DNA of 64,000 nucleotides, taken from positions 40,364,687 to 40,428,686 of the forward strand of contig NC_054746.1 in NCBI RefSeq assembly GCF_018143015.1. Reading direction: 5' to 3'. This document shows positions 1 to 13,100 of the stretch, piece after piece. Positions within the stretch are counted from its first letter, which is position 1; each line of letters opens with the position of its first letter. The stretch is from Lytechinus variegatus. Its lineage: Eukaryota; Echinodermata; Echinoidea; Temnopleuroida; Toxopneustidae. The notes beneath the pieces were generated by a model. The model had not been told where the DNA came from and ran no database searches. It was given only the letters and a program-made list of their open reading frames with translations. The position numbers were made by a program, and so were the translations under genes.

Positions 1-567
1 AGGGTTAAATTACATTAATATATATACATCCAGTTCTGATATCAATTTGCACACAATTTTGTAGCTCGCACATCAAGCTTTCATTATTTTGTTTGATTCA
101 CACGCATTGTTTGATTTGTGAGAAACCTTCGCACTCTCATAATTTAAATGGTGATACTTTTATCCTCTTCATTAATCACTAAAATCAGTCCTAATTGAGT
201 CACTTTTCACGTTACTATATGACAAAATTTCGGCTCGCGCTTCGCGCTCGCATTGTTTAGTCGGATACTTATCTTTGTTCATGATTATAAAAACTGCTCT
301 GAATCTTCAGTTCTAAGGACATAAAATATGAAAGATTTTTAGCTCGCGCTTCGCGCTCGCATTATATATTAAGACGACATGAGATACCTTATTTTGTTTA
401 TAGCAATAAAAACTAACATATACTTAAAACTTCAGTCTTTAGTTAGGACTACCCCCTGAAAAAACCAACCCAAAAAACAGATGTAGCGGCCAATCGAGAA
501 AAATGTTGATCAGAATATTTTTCGGCCCCCCCCCCCCCTATTGGCGAAAGCTGGATCCGCCCCTGCC
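1..567 (+). repeat. CpG-rich dispersed repeat, copy A
   Basis: This block matches 32575-33339 closely, including the phrase 'ccagttctgaaatcaatttg' and a shared right end reading GGCGAAAGCTGGATCCGCCC. The palindrome-like motif GCTCGCGCTTCGCGCTCGCA occurs at about 230 and 342 in otherwise AT-rich sequence. The left edge is cut by the window. No coding potential was seen. The repeat class is unknown. Confidence 0.7.
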
Positions 568-1129
568 AATGAACACTTAATGAAGGTATTTGTTGCATTC
601 CTACTTTGAATGCATATCTTAGAGACTTCTTAGCATGTTGCACAATGCAGTTGACAAACTGTGAAATATACGGTGGCTGATTTCCGCCACTTTTTTTTCT
701 TCCTAAATTACGGCGTTATAAAAACTTTAAAAAATAAAAAAAAAAATAGAAGAGAGAGAAGGGAAAGGGACTCGGAGAGATAGCAAAGAAAAGGAGGGGG
801 AATAGACAGAAAAGAGGGAGAACGGAAGGGTCATAGCATTGTATGAACAGGATATTTTATTATTGTGCCCCGACCAACTTTGAGATTGATTTAGACAGAT
901 TGATTTAGACATGGTGTGAAGAAAATGAAAGAAAATGACCACTATAATCTTTCATCTTCCTTTCCTTTCTTTCCTTTCTTTCCTTTTGTCATTTCTTTTT
1001 TGTTCCCGGTTTTAGAACTTTTTGGGGAGCTTGGGGCAGTGTTATCGGATGGGGTCCGGAACAATAATGGCACAAGGGTTTTTATCCTATAAGGAGGCAA
1101 AATAACATTTTCGGGGGAGGGTGACACAA
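568..1129. other. Intergenic, no gene seen
   Basis: AT-rich sequence with a purine-rich stretch at about 740-830 and pyrimidine-rich runs at about 950-990. Short open frames here are low-complexity translations, and nothing recognisable was found. Confidence 0.5.
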
Positions 1130-1760
1130 TTTTTTTAAATCGAGCGAGAAGTGCGAGCTAATTTTATCTCAAAATAATGGTGTCCCTACTGACTTGAAAA
1201 GGGACCTGTTAAGGACTAGCTGTTTGCATTAATTGTGTTATGAAGATGATATCTCACCAAATAAATAGTGTGAGCGCGAAGGGATGATACCTGGACGTTC
1301 TAAGCACTTTTTTGTCATCATGAACTGAATGGCTAATTATAAATCTAATTCGCTGAAAATATTTCAGTTATGAAAATTATGAACACGCAGGATATGTATC
1401 TCGCTAAAACAAATAATTAAAACTCTAATGACATTGGATTTTTAAGACCCATGTAAATAGATAATTTACTTATTTCAAGTATTAGTTACTGCGAGCGCGT
1501 AGCGCGAGCGACATCTTGAATTTATATAATGACCTGAAAGATCTATGTTAGTGACCAAAATTGTCGGGAGCTAAATGGTAAAGGTGAATGGATGAGAAAA
1601 TTTAAAGAACAAAAAAAAAGTTTTGGAGAATGATGACAATGTTTACTAAACATTTTTTTCTTCAAAAATTCGGGGGGGGGGGCAACTCACTGGGGCCTCA
1701 TCTTTTGGTGCCCCCCTATTCTGGGGGGAGCCCCCGGAACCTCGTGTTATTTTAAAACTT
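1130..1760 (-). repeat. CpG-rich dispersed repeat, opposite orientation
   Basis: It carries the same GCGAGCGCG(A/T)AGCGCGAGC motif as the block at 1-567 but reading the other way (for example at about 1490-1511). It ends in G-rich/C-rich tracts at 1670-1735. Together with 1-567 it forms a loosely inverted pair. Confidence 0.5.
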
Positions 1761-1819
1761 TGCAGATGGCCAACATTTTTTTTATCATATCGCGGGTATA
1801 TACACCACATATTATATTA

Positions 1820-2350
1820 AAGGGATGGTCCGGGCTGAAAGTATGTATAGCTTAATAAATAGAGTAAAATTCACTTAGCAAAATGCCAAAAATTTCATCA
1901 AAATCGGATAACAAATACTAAAGTTATTGAAGTTTAAATTTTAGCAATATTTTGTGAAAAAAGTAGTCATGAATATTCATTAGGTGGGCTGATGATGTCA
2001 CATCTCCACTTGTTCTTTTGTATTTTACTATATGAAATTAGGTCTATTCAAATTTTTTCCTCCAAGAGCTAGAAAAATTGGATTGTCAATTGATTTAGTT
2101 CATTAGATATTTATTGCTGCAACTTATTTCATTATAAGGGAGACATAATTATTCACACAAGTACGAAATAACGGGGAAAAATATGTAATAACACGTTAAG
2201 AAAAAGGAAAGTGGAGATGTGACATCCTCAGCCCATCTAATAAATATTCATGATGACTGTTTTCACAAAATATTGCTAAACTTTAAACTTGTTTGTTTTA
2301 TTTCCGAAATCAGATAAAAAAATATATAAGAGATACATACAATAACGGAG
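1820..2350. repeat. Fold-back repeat of the GGTCCGGGCTGAAA family
   Basis: The left half (GGTCCGGGCTGAAA, then TTCATCAAAATCGGATAA, then a GATGTCACATCTCCAC segment) recurs in inverted form in the right half (GTGGAGATGTGACATC at about 2210). The structure is a fold-back element of roughly 0.5 kb. Related copies lie at 15190-15510 and 45533-45690. No coding sequence is present. Confidence 0.6.
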
Positions 2351-2577
2351 GATCACCCAATTCAGCTGTGTTTGTAAAATGCTGCTGTTCTTCCTTGGGG
2401 TCCTACATTTACCAAACAAAGTAATATACACCATTAAAAAATACTAAAAAAAAACATTTCCAAGTAAAATACATTGACAGAAAAGTGTTAACAAAAAGTA
2501 TATGGAAACAAAAAGAAAGAAGTAAAAATACAAATGCTCAATCTAAATAATCATAATAGAGTATGAAAGGAACTTAA

Positions 2578-2745
2578 AGGACAAGTCCACCCCACCAATA
2601 ACTTGATTTGAATAAAAAGAGAAAAATTCAACAAGCATAACACTGAAAATTTCATCAAAATCGGATGTAAAATAAGAAAGTTATGACATTTCAAAATTTC
2701 GCTTCATTTCACAAAAACAGTTATAACTCGGTAAAGCATCTCATC
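2578..2745 (+). mobile_element. TTAA-flanked MITE, left-end fragment
   Basis: It begins TTAA then AGGACAAGTCCACC and continues with the family phrase TTTCATCAAAATCGGATGTA, then diverges after about 2745. It is a 5' fragment of the element seen complete at 59252-59854. Confidence 0.6.
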
Positions 2746-2984
2746 AGCAGATTTTATTCATTAATGACACTCAGTCCTAATTCCCCCGCCACTAACATAG
2801 TTCCGAAAGCCGAGTGATACATGTATTTTGTTTTATCCGCAAAAAGTTTGTTCAGTTGTTACCCATTTTTTTTCTAGAATCAGTCTAATCATTATACATA
2901 CTTACTTTTTTAAGTAAGAAAAAATGAGAATGGGTTGGGTCGAATGAATATCTACGAACTGGCTTATTGTCATGCTCTTTTACC

Positions 2985-3155
2985 ACTGTTATTTTTGCCT
3001 TTGTCATTTTTACCTCTGGCATTATTACCTCTTCCATTTTCACCTCTGCCATTGTTTACCTCTGCCATTATTACCTCTGCCATTTTCACCTCTGCCATTC
3101 CTCTGCCACTTTTACCTCTGCCATTATTATCTCTGCCATTTTTACCTGGCACCCA
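2985..3155. repeat. 18-bp minisatellite
   Basis: About nine degenerate copies of an ~18-base pyrimidine-rich unit (core TTACCTCTGCCATT). It is open in several frames only because it is a short repeat, so the apparent proteins are not genes. Confidence 0.75.
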
Positions 3156-3208
3156 CTCAGCCCCCCCCCTCTTCCAAGTGGCGTACCGTGGGTCACGGAC
3201 CCAGCCCA

Positions 3209-3785
3209 TTGAAGGTCAAGTCCACCCCAGAAAAATGCTGATTTGAATAAAGAGAGAAAATTTAAACTAGCACAATGCTGAAAATTTCATCAAAATCGGA
3301 TGTAAAATAAGAAAGTTATGACATTTTAAAATTTCGCTTAGTGCAAATGAGACAGTCGATGATGTCTCTCACTCACTATTTCTTTTGGTGTTTTTTTATA
3401 TTGTTTGAATTATACAATATTTCATTTTTTTTACAGATTTGACCGTCATAACGACCAATTTGACTGAACCATATATTAATAAACAATGCTAATTCCACAT
3501 GTTCAGGGAGGAATTAATCGTTGTTTTACTTGGCAATGAAGAGAAAATGTGAATATTTTATATTTCATATAATAAAATACAAAAGAAAAAGTGAGTGGAT
3601 GACTCCACTGATCAGTCTCCTCATTTGCATATACCGACCGGGATGTGCATATATAACCGTTTTGTGAAATCAATCGAAACTTTTAAATGTCATAACTTTC
3701 TTATTTTAGATTCAATTTTGATGAAATTTTCAGTGTTATGATTTTTGGATTTTCTCTTTTTATTCAATTCAATAAAACGAGTCAA
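3209..3785 (+). mobile_element. TTAA-type MITE, nearly full copy
   Basis: It starts AAGGTCAAGTCCACCCC and ends in the inverted family sequence, which fades at TTCAATTCAATAAAACG. The inner arms, for example CATCAAAATCGGATGTAAAA against its complement near 3705-3730, can fold back. It has no open frame of note. The right terminus is degraded. Confidence 0.65.
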
Positions 3786-3979
3786 AAATGCATAAAACGT
3801 TAGACTACCGTTGTGGGCCTACACTAATTTGAATTTGCGCTAAATTGTCAGATTTTTATTTACGATCAGAGTCGTAATATCTTCATTTTGTTCTCCATTC
3901 TATTCCTTGTTTTTATTTGGCAATAAGTCATAATTGACTACATAATCTCGTATATATGCAGTTTGGTTACGTAATTAAA

Positions 3980-4116
3980 GCTGCGCGCGTGTCACTGGAA
4001 ACTATACGTTTTTCAGTTCAGTGGTGTGGTACCGTTGCGGTATATCGTTGAAAGTGAACTGGAACACCACCGTATAATCGCGCATGCGTATTTCTCGCCA
4101 CGTGGTGTAACGCAAC
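3980..4116 (+). promoter_or_regulatory. WDR43 promoter / 5' leader with E-box and NRF1-like site
   Basis: Just upstream of the start codon lie CGCGCATGCGTA (4079-4090), close to the palindromic NRF-1 motif, and CACGTG (4099-4104), a canonical E-box of the type bound by MYC/MAX/USF. There is no clear TATA box. CpG content is locally raised against AT-rich flanks. MYC control of ribosome-biogenesis genes is known from other animals; its use here is inference. Confidence 0.5.
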
Positions 4117-7100
4117 ATGGCGACTTCTCCGAACAGGTGCTGTGCTTTTTCTGTCACCGACAGTTATTTTGCCACTTCTAGTGCAGATGGCAGACTTTCC
4201 ATTTGGGATTCTAAAACAGGAGAGGTTAATCAACATTACACCCCAAGTTCCCATCTATCATCGTCGTGTACCTGCTTGGCATGGCAGCGAAAATTACGTC
4301 GATCCGAGGTATGGTATACCGTGTCACTCAGGTTCGTTAATGCCGCCGCGCACAGAAAAATCAAGCCATAGAAGTCGTGTGTTGTGGACACCAAAAGTGG
4401 GATCGCAGCGCAGCACGAGCGACCGAGGCACTGGCATACGCAGTTGTTGTGTGTCCGGACAGGTTGTGTGTACGGACGATCAATTTTAGAAAGTCATTTG
4501 GAAAAATTTACAAGTGAAGTTTCATCAATTTTTAGTACACAATGTTAGGAAATATTGTAGAGAACAAAATAGAAGATGATTACATCAATTGAATTCATAT
4601 TTTTAGTGTAATCCAAAGACAAAAAAGAAGGCTTCAAAATTATAAAGTGTCCGGACATCCGACCGGGGGGGGGGCACTCGACCAAAAAAGTGGTGGGGGT
4701 GTGCCGCGGGTGAGACAAAAAACGGGGGGCCTTGGAGCGGGCTTATTGTAAAAAGGAGGGTCCTCGGAACGACAAATGTTTGTGAAAACGGGGGTCCTTG
4801 GAACGGATCGCCAGCGTGCGAGCGCGTATGCATCCCTACGCATCATGCGTGCATGATGCAGCTAGCGCGGCCTCGGCCGGGGAGCACTGCGGCCGCTTTT
4901 CACCAAAATTGCAGCTCATTCAACGCGATCGGAGCGGCGTAACGAAAAATATGCGAAGCTTTGGAGCGGATTTCTCTCTTTTTTCTCGATAAGAAGAAAA
5001 TGCTATGCCTTGGAGCGGCTTTCTTTGTTCTTTTTCTCAACAAGGCAAAAATGCTATGCCTTGGAACGGAAATTTGAGTGTAAAAATAGGGGTCCCCTCC
5101 GCGGCACATACCCACTATGCATTATATACTGAGTGCCCGCCCCCCCCGTGCCCGACCCCCCCATCCCACTAATAAAGATCCACAGCCAAACGCGATCATG
5201 ATGGTGCGAGGCTACTAATACTAGCCAGGAGGCTTCTAGAGAGTAAAAATCATTTACTAATGTACATGTAAGGTTACTCATACGAATATCCACTCATTCA
5301 ATGAACAAGGTTATGATATAACCTTGTTCTCAGTTATATCTCCATGTGTGGCAAAATAAGGGTGGCAATGGTTGGCTAATTTTCTCTTTTTTTGGGGGGC
5401 AAATGCTTGATGTTTTTACACTGACAGTTTCCATTACACCTATTATTCATATAAATTGGCTCTTATTGAAATTTGATACTTTAAATCATTTTTTTCTTAA
5501 TTAAAAATAGAGATAAAAAATGAAAATTTTCTTGCCATATTTACTTTCCACCAATAGAGGGCGTACACAAAAATATGCCCAAAATTCAAGTTTTTGAGCG
5601 CTCTGGTGAATACAAAAATTATTCCCAAGTTACTAATGAAAAATAAATTGCAACTGTATGGAAATTAGTAATTTTGGTCACAAAAGTGATATTTTAATGC
5701 CTTTTTAAAGTGTGCTCTGGACAACATTGGCATACCATAGTCCTACCTGTAGATTCCCCACAGGCAGGGTGGTAGCAGTCAACAAGTGCGAATATCTTTG
5801 CTTTTCGAAGCTACATGTGTGGACATGATCAGTAGAGGCGCTGGTCCAAAAATTGGGATTGTCCCAGAAAACAAGGATATCCTCATAAACCAAGACAAAT
5901 CATGTCTTGATAAATTGAGACTGTCCTTGTTTATGGGGACGTTTTTTTTTTCACTTCCCCCTACGGGACAAAGACAGCAATTACGGAAATTGAGAGTGCT
6001 AAAAATAGATTCAGTGACCTCAATTCCCCCCACTTCACCGTCAATTACCCTTTTTAGACAGGCTAAAATTTCCTTAACCCCGTACTATTGGTGGGGCTAA
6101 ATGGCAATTTAGCCCCACCTATAGTACGGGGTTAAGCTTAGCCCACTTTCGTTTTACACAGCGTTTTTGCAAAGTGGGCTAACCCCACCTATAGTACGGG
6201 ATTATTTGGCCCTGCAAAAAAGCAGGGTTATCCCACCAATTGCGGTGCTAAGAGCAATAGTACGGGGTTAAGATCGCATGTGTAAAACGAAAGTGGGCTA
6301 AGTGCTCCCATTCATGCCCCGCAACAGAGCCGGCCCTGTTGTCCAATCAGAGGTAAGTATAATGAATATTCATGAACAGCGATCACGGCGATGAATGAAA
6401 AAAAAAGCGCGCGCCAGAAGTCCGCGATTTTGGATATGACCCGAATGACCCCTCAGTGCGCTCGTGAATATTCATGAGCTACCAATAGTCCGGGGTTAGC
6501 GAGTTTCGTGTGTAAAAAGCAAGCATTCCTTATCCGGGGTTAGCAAAAACAATTTGGCATGTGTGAAAAGGAAAAAAAATAGTACGGGGTTAAGGATAGT
6601 ACGGGGTTAGCAATAGTCCGGGGTTAAGAAAATCCTGTGTAAAAAGCCTATAGTTTTCATGACTTATCATCTTCCAATAATCTTGTTATGAAACCTGATA
6701 TGTTTACATTGACTAGCACACTTGATTGGTGTTGGCACTTGACAGATGAATGAACATTCCTAGATTTCTTGTGTGAAGAAATCTTTATAAACTGAGACAG
6801 TCCCTGTAAACTGGGACGATCCCAATTTTCTGACCAGCGCCGCTACTGATGATGGATAACGAAATGGTTTAAGGGTCAAGCCGATAGTATTTGTGGTATT
6901 TATGAATGGATCGAGGGATCTACACGAGATCGGTATGGTAAGAAACCTCTCGTTTATCATACATGTATTTATACATGTACTAACAACATTTTAATCCCTT
7001 CATACGCATTAGGTGTATGAAGGTAGACAAAATCAAGAGAAACAAACCGGTTTCAACCTCTAAATATGGACAAGTCTCGCTAATGCTAAGATAGCAACCA

Positions 7101-10100
7101 TTTCAAGGCTCCGTGATGAAAAAGTATATGTAAAAATATCACAGTCCTGGTGGCTGAATGAGCATGTAATATTGTCTTGACCTTGTTTGTAAAACTAATC
7201 TAGATCACATTGATATCTCAACAACTAGTGAGTGACTTTTGGGGACCATAAATTGAACGAACACCAACACCAAAAGGTTAACAGTGTCAACACCGAGCTT
7301 GAAATTACCCATTGCGCTTCCCTGTATTTATAAACTGAAGTTAGCGACCGAAATCATGAAAACAAAAGGATGAGCTGCCGCTGGAAAATCATTTGGTCGC
7401 TAACCCTGTCCGCACTCTAGTGGGAGGTAAGCATTATTCATACACAGTACTAACCTCGCACCAAGAACTAGCCAGGAGGCTCCTAGAAAGTAAAAATCAT
7501 TTACTTACGTCTGCTTACTCTCCTCGGAGCCAGGGATTGTGTCCCATTCATGTGCGTGTACCATGAAAAAAACTGAAAGTTTTGCCCCCGAGATTTCTAC
7601 TTCAAAAAAACTAGCCCTAAATCATTCAAATGGGATATTTCCATTTCCAACATTTCTACAATATTGATTTCATTTTCAAACAAGAATTCATTCAAAAACA
7701 AGAAAAATATTGTTAGTAGAGGGGGGAAACTTGCCATGATGTTTACTTGACCATCTTGTTTTTTTTTTAATTATTCTCCAAGGCTACATCATGCATGGGG
7801 GGGGGCAGGTTCTTCTCTTTTAACAATTTAAAACTTTAAATGTAAAACCCTTAATCCTTTGTCAGTATTAACAAGGTAGAAGGGGGTGGATAGAGATATT
7901 CTGACTATTCTGAGTAGATCCTACTCATGCATACATAAGTGAAATTGAGAATCAATGATTGCTCTGGACTTTGTTTGCCCTCATCTGTCACTTTCATTCT
8001 TTATTTTAAAATATTATCAGATGGATCAATATTGATTCATCAGAGTGTCAAGTTAAATTAAAAATGTAGTTATATGTCCTTTTGTTAATGCATTCACTCT
8101 GCACAAAAGTTTAACAAGAGGTTATTCTTAACCAGTTTAATCTTGCATCATACTGCTTAATTGCAATCTGGAAAAAGTATTGTATGTAACAAAAATTCTT
8201 GTTTGGTTATTGTGTTCATTCCCAGATGAACTAGGTGATGTCTCAAACATTCTTTACTTTAAACCAACGGGATAGTATAAGTTTGAAGATAATGTTTTCT
8301 CGAAAATATGTCCTGGTCCTGGTTAGTAATGTTGGATGATGTCTGGTGAGTTTGATGTCCTTGGCATAAAGATGAGAATGGCTTTTTTCTTTTCTACTCC
8401 TTAGGAAAATCGAAAGAGAAAGAAAAGGAGATCTGCTCAGGCAGACATTGAATCAACAAATTCTGAGGCCATTTCACCTACCAACCTTCTTGCTTTAGGG
8501 ACAATAGCTGGAAGCGTTCTTCTCTACAGTGTCTTAAAAGGGGACTTGCATTCCAGACTGGTATGTTTTAACATTTTATAAGAAATTATTCTCTACAATG
8601 TACATCTTGCAAAGTTTTAAACTAGTGTGAATCTCAAAAGATGATGATTTGGTTTTTGTCTCGCCTGCGAAGCAGAGTGAGACTATAGGCTGAGCTTTTC
8701 CAATGGCGTAGGCAGTGTCGACACCAAATCTTAACTGAAGGTTAAGTTTTTGAAATGACAGCATAACTTATTAGAAAGTATCTGGACCTAGTTCATGAAA
8801 CTTTGCCATAAGGTCAATCAAGTTATACTGAATATCCTGCTTGATTTTCAGGTCACATGACCAAGGTCATGTAAATTTACAGAACTTTGGCCAAGTTGGG
8901 AGTATTTGTTGAATTACCATCATAACTTCAAAATTTTATTGGTCTAGTTCATAAAACTTAGACATAAGAGTAATCAATTATCACTGAATTTCCTGTGCAA
9001 ATTTCAGGTCACATGACCAACATCAAAGGTCAATGAACTTTAGCCATAATGGGGGTATCTATTGAATTACCATCATAACTTCGAAAGTTTATGGATCTGA
9101 TTCATGAAACGTGGACATAAGAGTAATCAAGTATCACTGAACACACTGTGCAAGTTTCAGGCCTCATGACCAAGGTCAAAGGTCATTTAAGGTCAATGAA
9201 CTTTGGCCATGCTGGGGGTATTTGTTGACTTACCATCATATCCCTGGAAGTGTATTGGTCTAGTTCATAAAACATGGATATAAGAGTAACCAAGTATCAC
9301 TAAACATCTTGTGTGAGTTTCAGGTCACATGACAAAAGTCAAAGGTCATTTAAGGTCATGGAACTTTGGCCATTTTGGAGGTTATTATTAGATTGCTGTC
9401 ATAACTTTCAAAGTTTATAGATCTATAGTGTATAAAATGTGGATATAGGGGTAATCAGGTATCACTGACAAGTTTTAGGTCACATGGTCAAGGTCAAATA
9501 TAAATGAACGTAGTGTTGTATCATATGAATTGTGTTTTTTTTTGTGAATAATTATTTTATAGTAGTTTTCAAAGTCAGCACTGCTGCTATATTGAATCGC
9601 GTGAGGCAGGTGAGACCACCAGAGGCATTCCACTTATATTCATAATGTGCCTGATCAATGGTTTGCAAGAATATTTTTAGTTTATGCAGTTTATTAAGTC
9701 CACCCCATAATTTTTTTTATTTGAATCGATAGAGAAAAATCAAACAAACATAACGCTACAAATTTCATTGAAATCTGATGTAAGATAAGAAGGTTATGAC
9801 ATTTTAAAATTTCGCTTATTTTTCTCAATACAGTTAAATGCACAACTCAGTGATATGCAAATGAGAGAGTTGATGATGTCCATCACTCGCTATTTCTTTT
9901 GTTTTTTATTGTTTGAATAATACAATATTTGAATTTTTACAGATTTGACAAGAAGGACCACCTTAACTTAACCATAAACTGTTAAAATAATGGTAATTCC
10001 ACATGTTCAGGGAGAAATGAAACTTTGTCTCACTTGACAAGGAGGAGAAAATGAGAATATATCATATTTAATAAAATACAAAAGAAATAGTGAGTGGTTG

Positions 10101-13100
10101 ACGTCATCAATCTGCCAATTTGCATACTGACCAGGATGTGCATATAATTGTTTTGTGAAATTAAGCGAAAGTTCAAAATGTCATAACTTTCTTATTTTAC
10201 GTCCAATTTTGATTAAATTTTCAGTGTTTTGTTGGATTTTTCTCCTTTTTTTCAAATCAACTTTTTGTTGGGGTGGACTTGTCCTTTAAAGACTTAAATG
10301 AAACATGGATAACTTGCACAGGCTTACAAGATGAAGCAATCTAACAAGCTAAAGACTTGGAAACTTTCTTGGTTTTGAGGAACTGCGATCCTTAGCTTAT
10401 AAAATAACACATTACGATAATGATCTTTCTTCTTAGGATGGAGGTCATGATGATACAGTCAATGATGTATGCTGGCATTCTAGTGATAATACTTTATACA
10501 GCTGTTCAGAAGACATGTACATTGTGGAATGGGATATCACAAATAGGACTGTCAGAAGGTAATAGAATAATCAAGGTTCTTTCTAAATTACCTAGAATGT
10601 TGAGCACTATGATCGTCCAAAACTCAAAATGATTAAAATCTTCAAGGCTTCAATGTAGACCATCATAGATTAGGGCTGCAAGGCTTATAGCTGGTTACGG
10701 TACCCATTGTGTAAGCTTTGGGGAATTTACTTAAAGTAAACTGTTTCTCTTCTAAAGAAAAGCATACGGTAGGGGAGAGCAGGGTTAGTTGGAATGTGGG
10801 GTAAGTTGAAACATTGTAACTTTCTTTAACACCTGGAAAATAATTTTTGCAATACTGCCCTCAATTTATTGCTAGGGCCCTGGCCGTACTGACGTACTTC
10901 TGCTGCCGCACAGCTCACAGATATTAATTTAATGCAATGCTAAGCTGAATAAACCTTTTAATTGCACCAATTACTGTGGATAAATGCTTCTAGCTTTTCA
11001 GGTAAGCTTTACACTGGTGACTTGGGTTAGACCCCTTTTATTTCATGTTTACATGTCGATGTGGGTGCGTGCATGTCGACATGATGGAAACATCGAAAAT
11101 CGTTCATATGTCGACATCAATGTCGATAGGCCTATCAACAACAGCACTACCTATAGTTGGGGAGATCGGGGTTAATTGGAACATTTTTGACAAAAATGGC
11201 TGTAAAATCTAAATAGATTTTATTTGAGAAACAATATATCAGCTTGAAGCATATAACTAAGGGCTTCAAATATACCCCATAAAATTTTTAAAATCCACCT
11301 TGAACAAGACCATTGCAAGCGTTCCAACTTACCTTATATACAGGGTAAGTTGGAACATGGTATGGGTAAGTTGGAACACTGCATGGTCAATTAAGAATTA
11401 TACTAAACTACTTAGAACTGTATTATTACATGGTTTTAGCCTATTTGTTTTATTTTTTTTTCAATTTCAAAATATTAAAAGTGGATTTGTTTAAATTATT
11501 CTCTTATACAGCCACTCACGCGTGCCAACTGTGTAGTAGAATTCCGCTTTTTTGTGTGCAATTGATTTTACTTGCAATTAAGTGTACTATTAGCAATTTC
11601 ATGTAATTCTGCATCAAATTTACTTGACCAAAAATTAGTTGTTTATATATTTTTATCAATTAATTATGCAAATAAGCATATGAAATTTGCTGTAAATTTT
11701 TTTGTATGTTTTTGCCTTTAACTCTATTAAGCTAGTAGAATGCTAACTTTTGGTGAGAATTAGCTTGTGAGAGTATCAATTTTTACCTTTATAACAAATA
11801 TCCACAAAAGATTGCAAAAATATAATTTATGTATTTTTTGTTTTTTAAATGTGTATTTCTTTGTTTTTTTCAAACCTTTGTTTTTTATTGTTTTTTTTCC
11901 GATGAACTTTGTTGGGGACTCTTTTATGATCATAAAAAGCATAAAATAAATGCATTTGAATGAACAAAGTAAAAATAATCACGAATACATTCATGATTTT
12001 TGGTTGAAAAAAACAATTTGCATTGAACTTGTACATGGTCCAATCACGTTTTTGAGCAATTTTGGGTCTGACATGCACGTACAAAATGCTTTGTAATTTC
12101 GAAATTGCGCACCCAGGCATCGCAAATTTGGTCTCAAAAGATGCGTAAGACTTGAAAGTAAAAAGCGAGCCGTGCAGTAAAAAAGATTCGTGCGACTGCG
12201 TAGTGACAATTTTTTTTTTTTTGGGGGGGGGCTAAAATTAACCCCCCCCCCCCCCCCCCCGTTTGATAAGGGTTAATATTGATATTGCATTAGGGGCCTA
12301 CTACAGGCCTTAAATGCACACTCAGACCTAACTGAGAAATAAAACAAGCATGGTATACAATACATGTTCAGAAGAGTGTGAAATACTGTATACATTTATT
12401 TCTCATATCCAATGTTTTTATTTATAATGATGGCTGGGTAAGTTGGAACATGATCCAACTAGCCCCTTCAATTTTGTTCCAACTTACCACAGAGGTCCAT
12501 TTGACATTTATAAGCTTACAGCCCCAAAAAGGGACTTTACCATGGCATATCAATAACCTTATTTTGTAGCTTGGTAAAGTGTCTATTAAACCCTAAAACA
12601 GGCCACCCTAATCTATAAACTTCTCTGAGATACAAATGCTGAAAGCGAAAAAAAAAAAATCTCAGAAGGTGAAAAAACAAAATATCCTTTCTAACTTCAC
12701 CAGGCTTGTTGCACATGTGTTTTCTGTAATATGGTGGATGGCTGTTGATAATAGCAATAAATTGAGGGCAGTATTGCTTAAATGAGAAATATATTGATTA
12801 TGAATGTGGTCTTATTATATATCAATGGAAAGGTAATGATGTGCGGATCATCAGTGGGTCATTCAAAATTACCGAAAATAATACGAAAAGGTGAAAATCG
12901 CCGATTAAACAACGCTAAAATGCCCCTCCGAAATATGCCTCGCATCGGTCTCTGAATTGACTGGAATTTGATGACGTCACTGTCTGTACGAGAGGCGTGA
13001 TTGGCTCTCCCACGTGAAGCTCCACTTGCATGCAAAACCTGTTGCGTGGGTACGTTTTCTCCACACTGTCACTGAATACTTCTATTACGAAATAAAAGAA

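Noticed and set aside
2935..3246. Open frames of ~80-103 codons on both strands
   Set aside because: They are translations of an 18-bp minisatellite and flanking MITE sequence.
6842..6960. C/D snoRNA starting at CTGATGATGG
   Set aside because: No box D or terminal stem downstream; the match is the end of a fold-back element.
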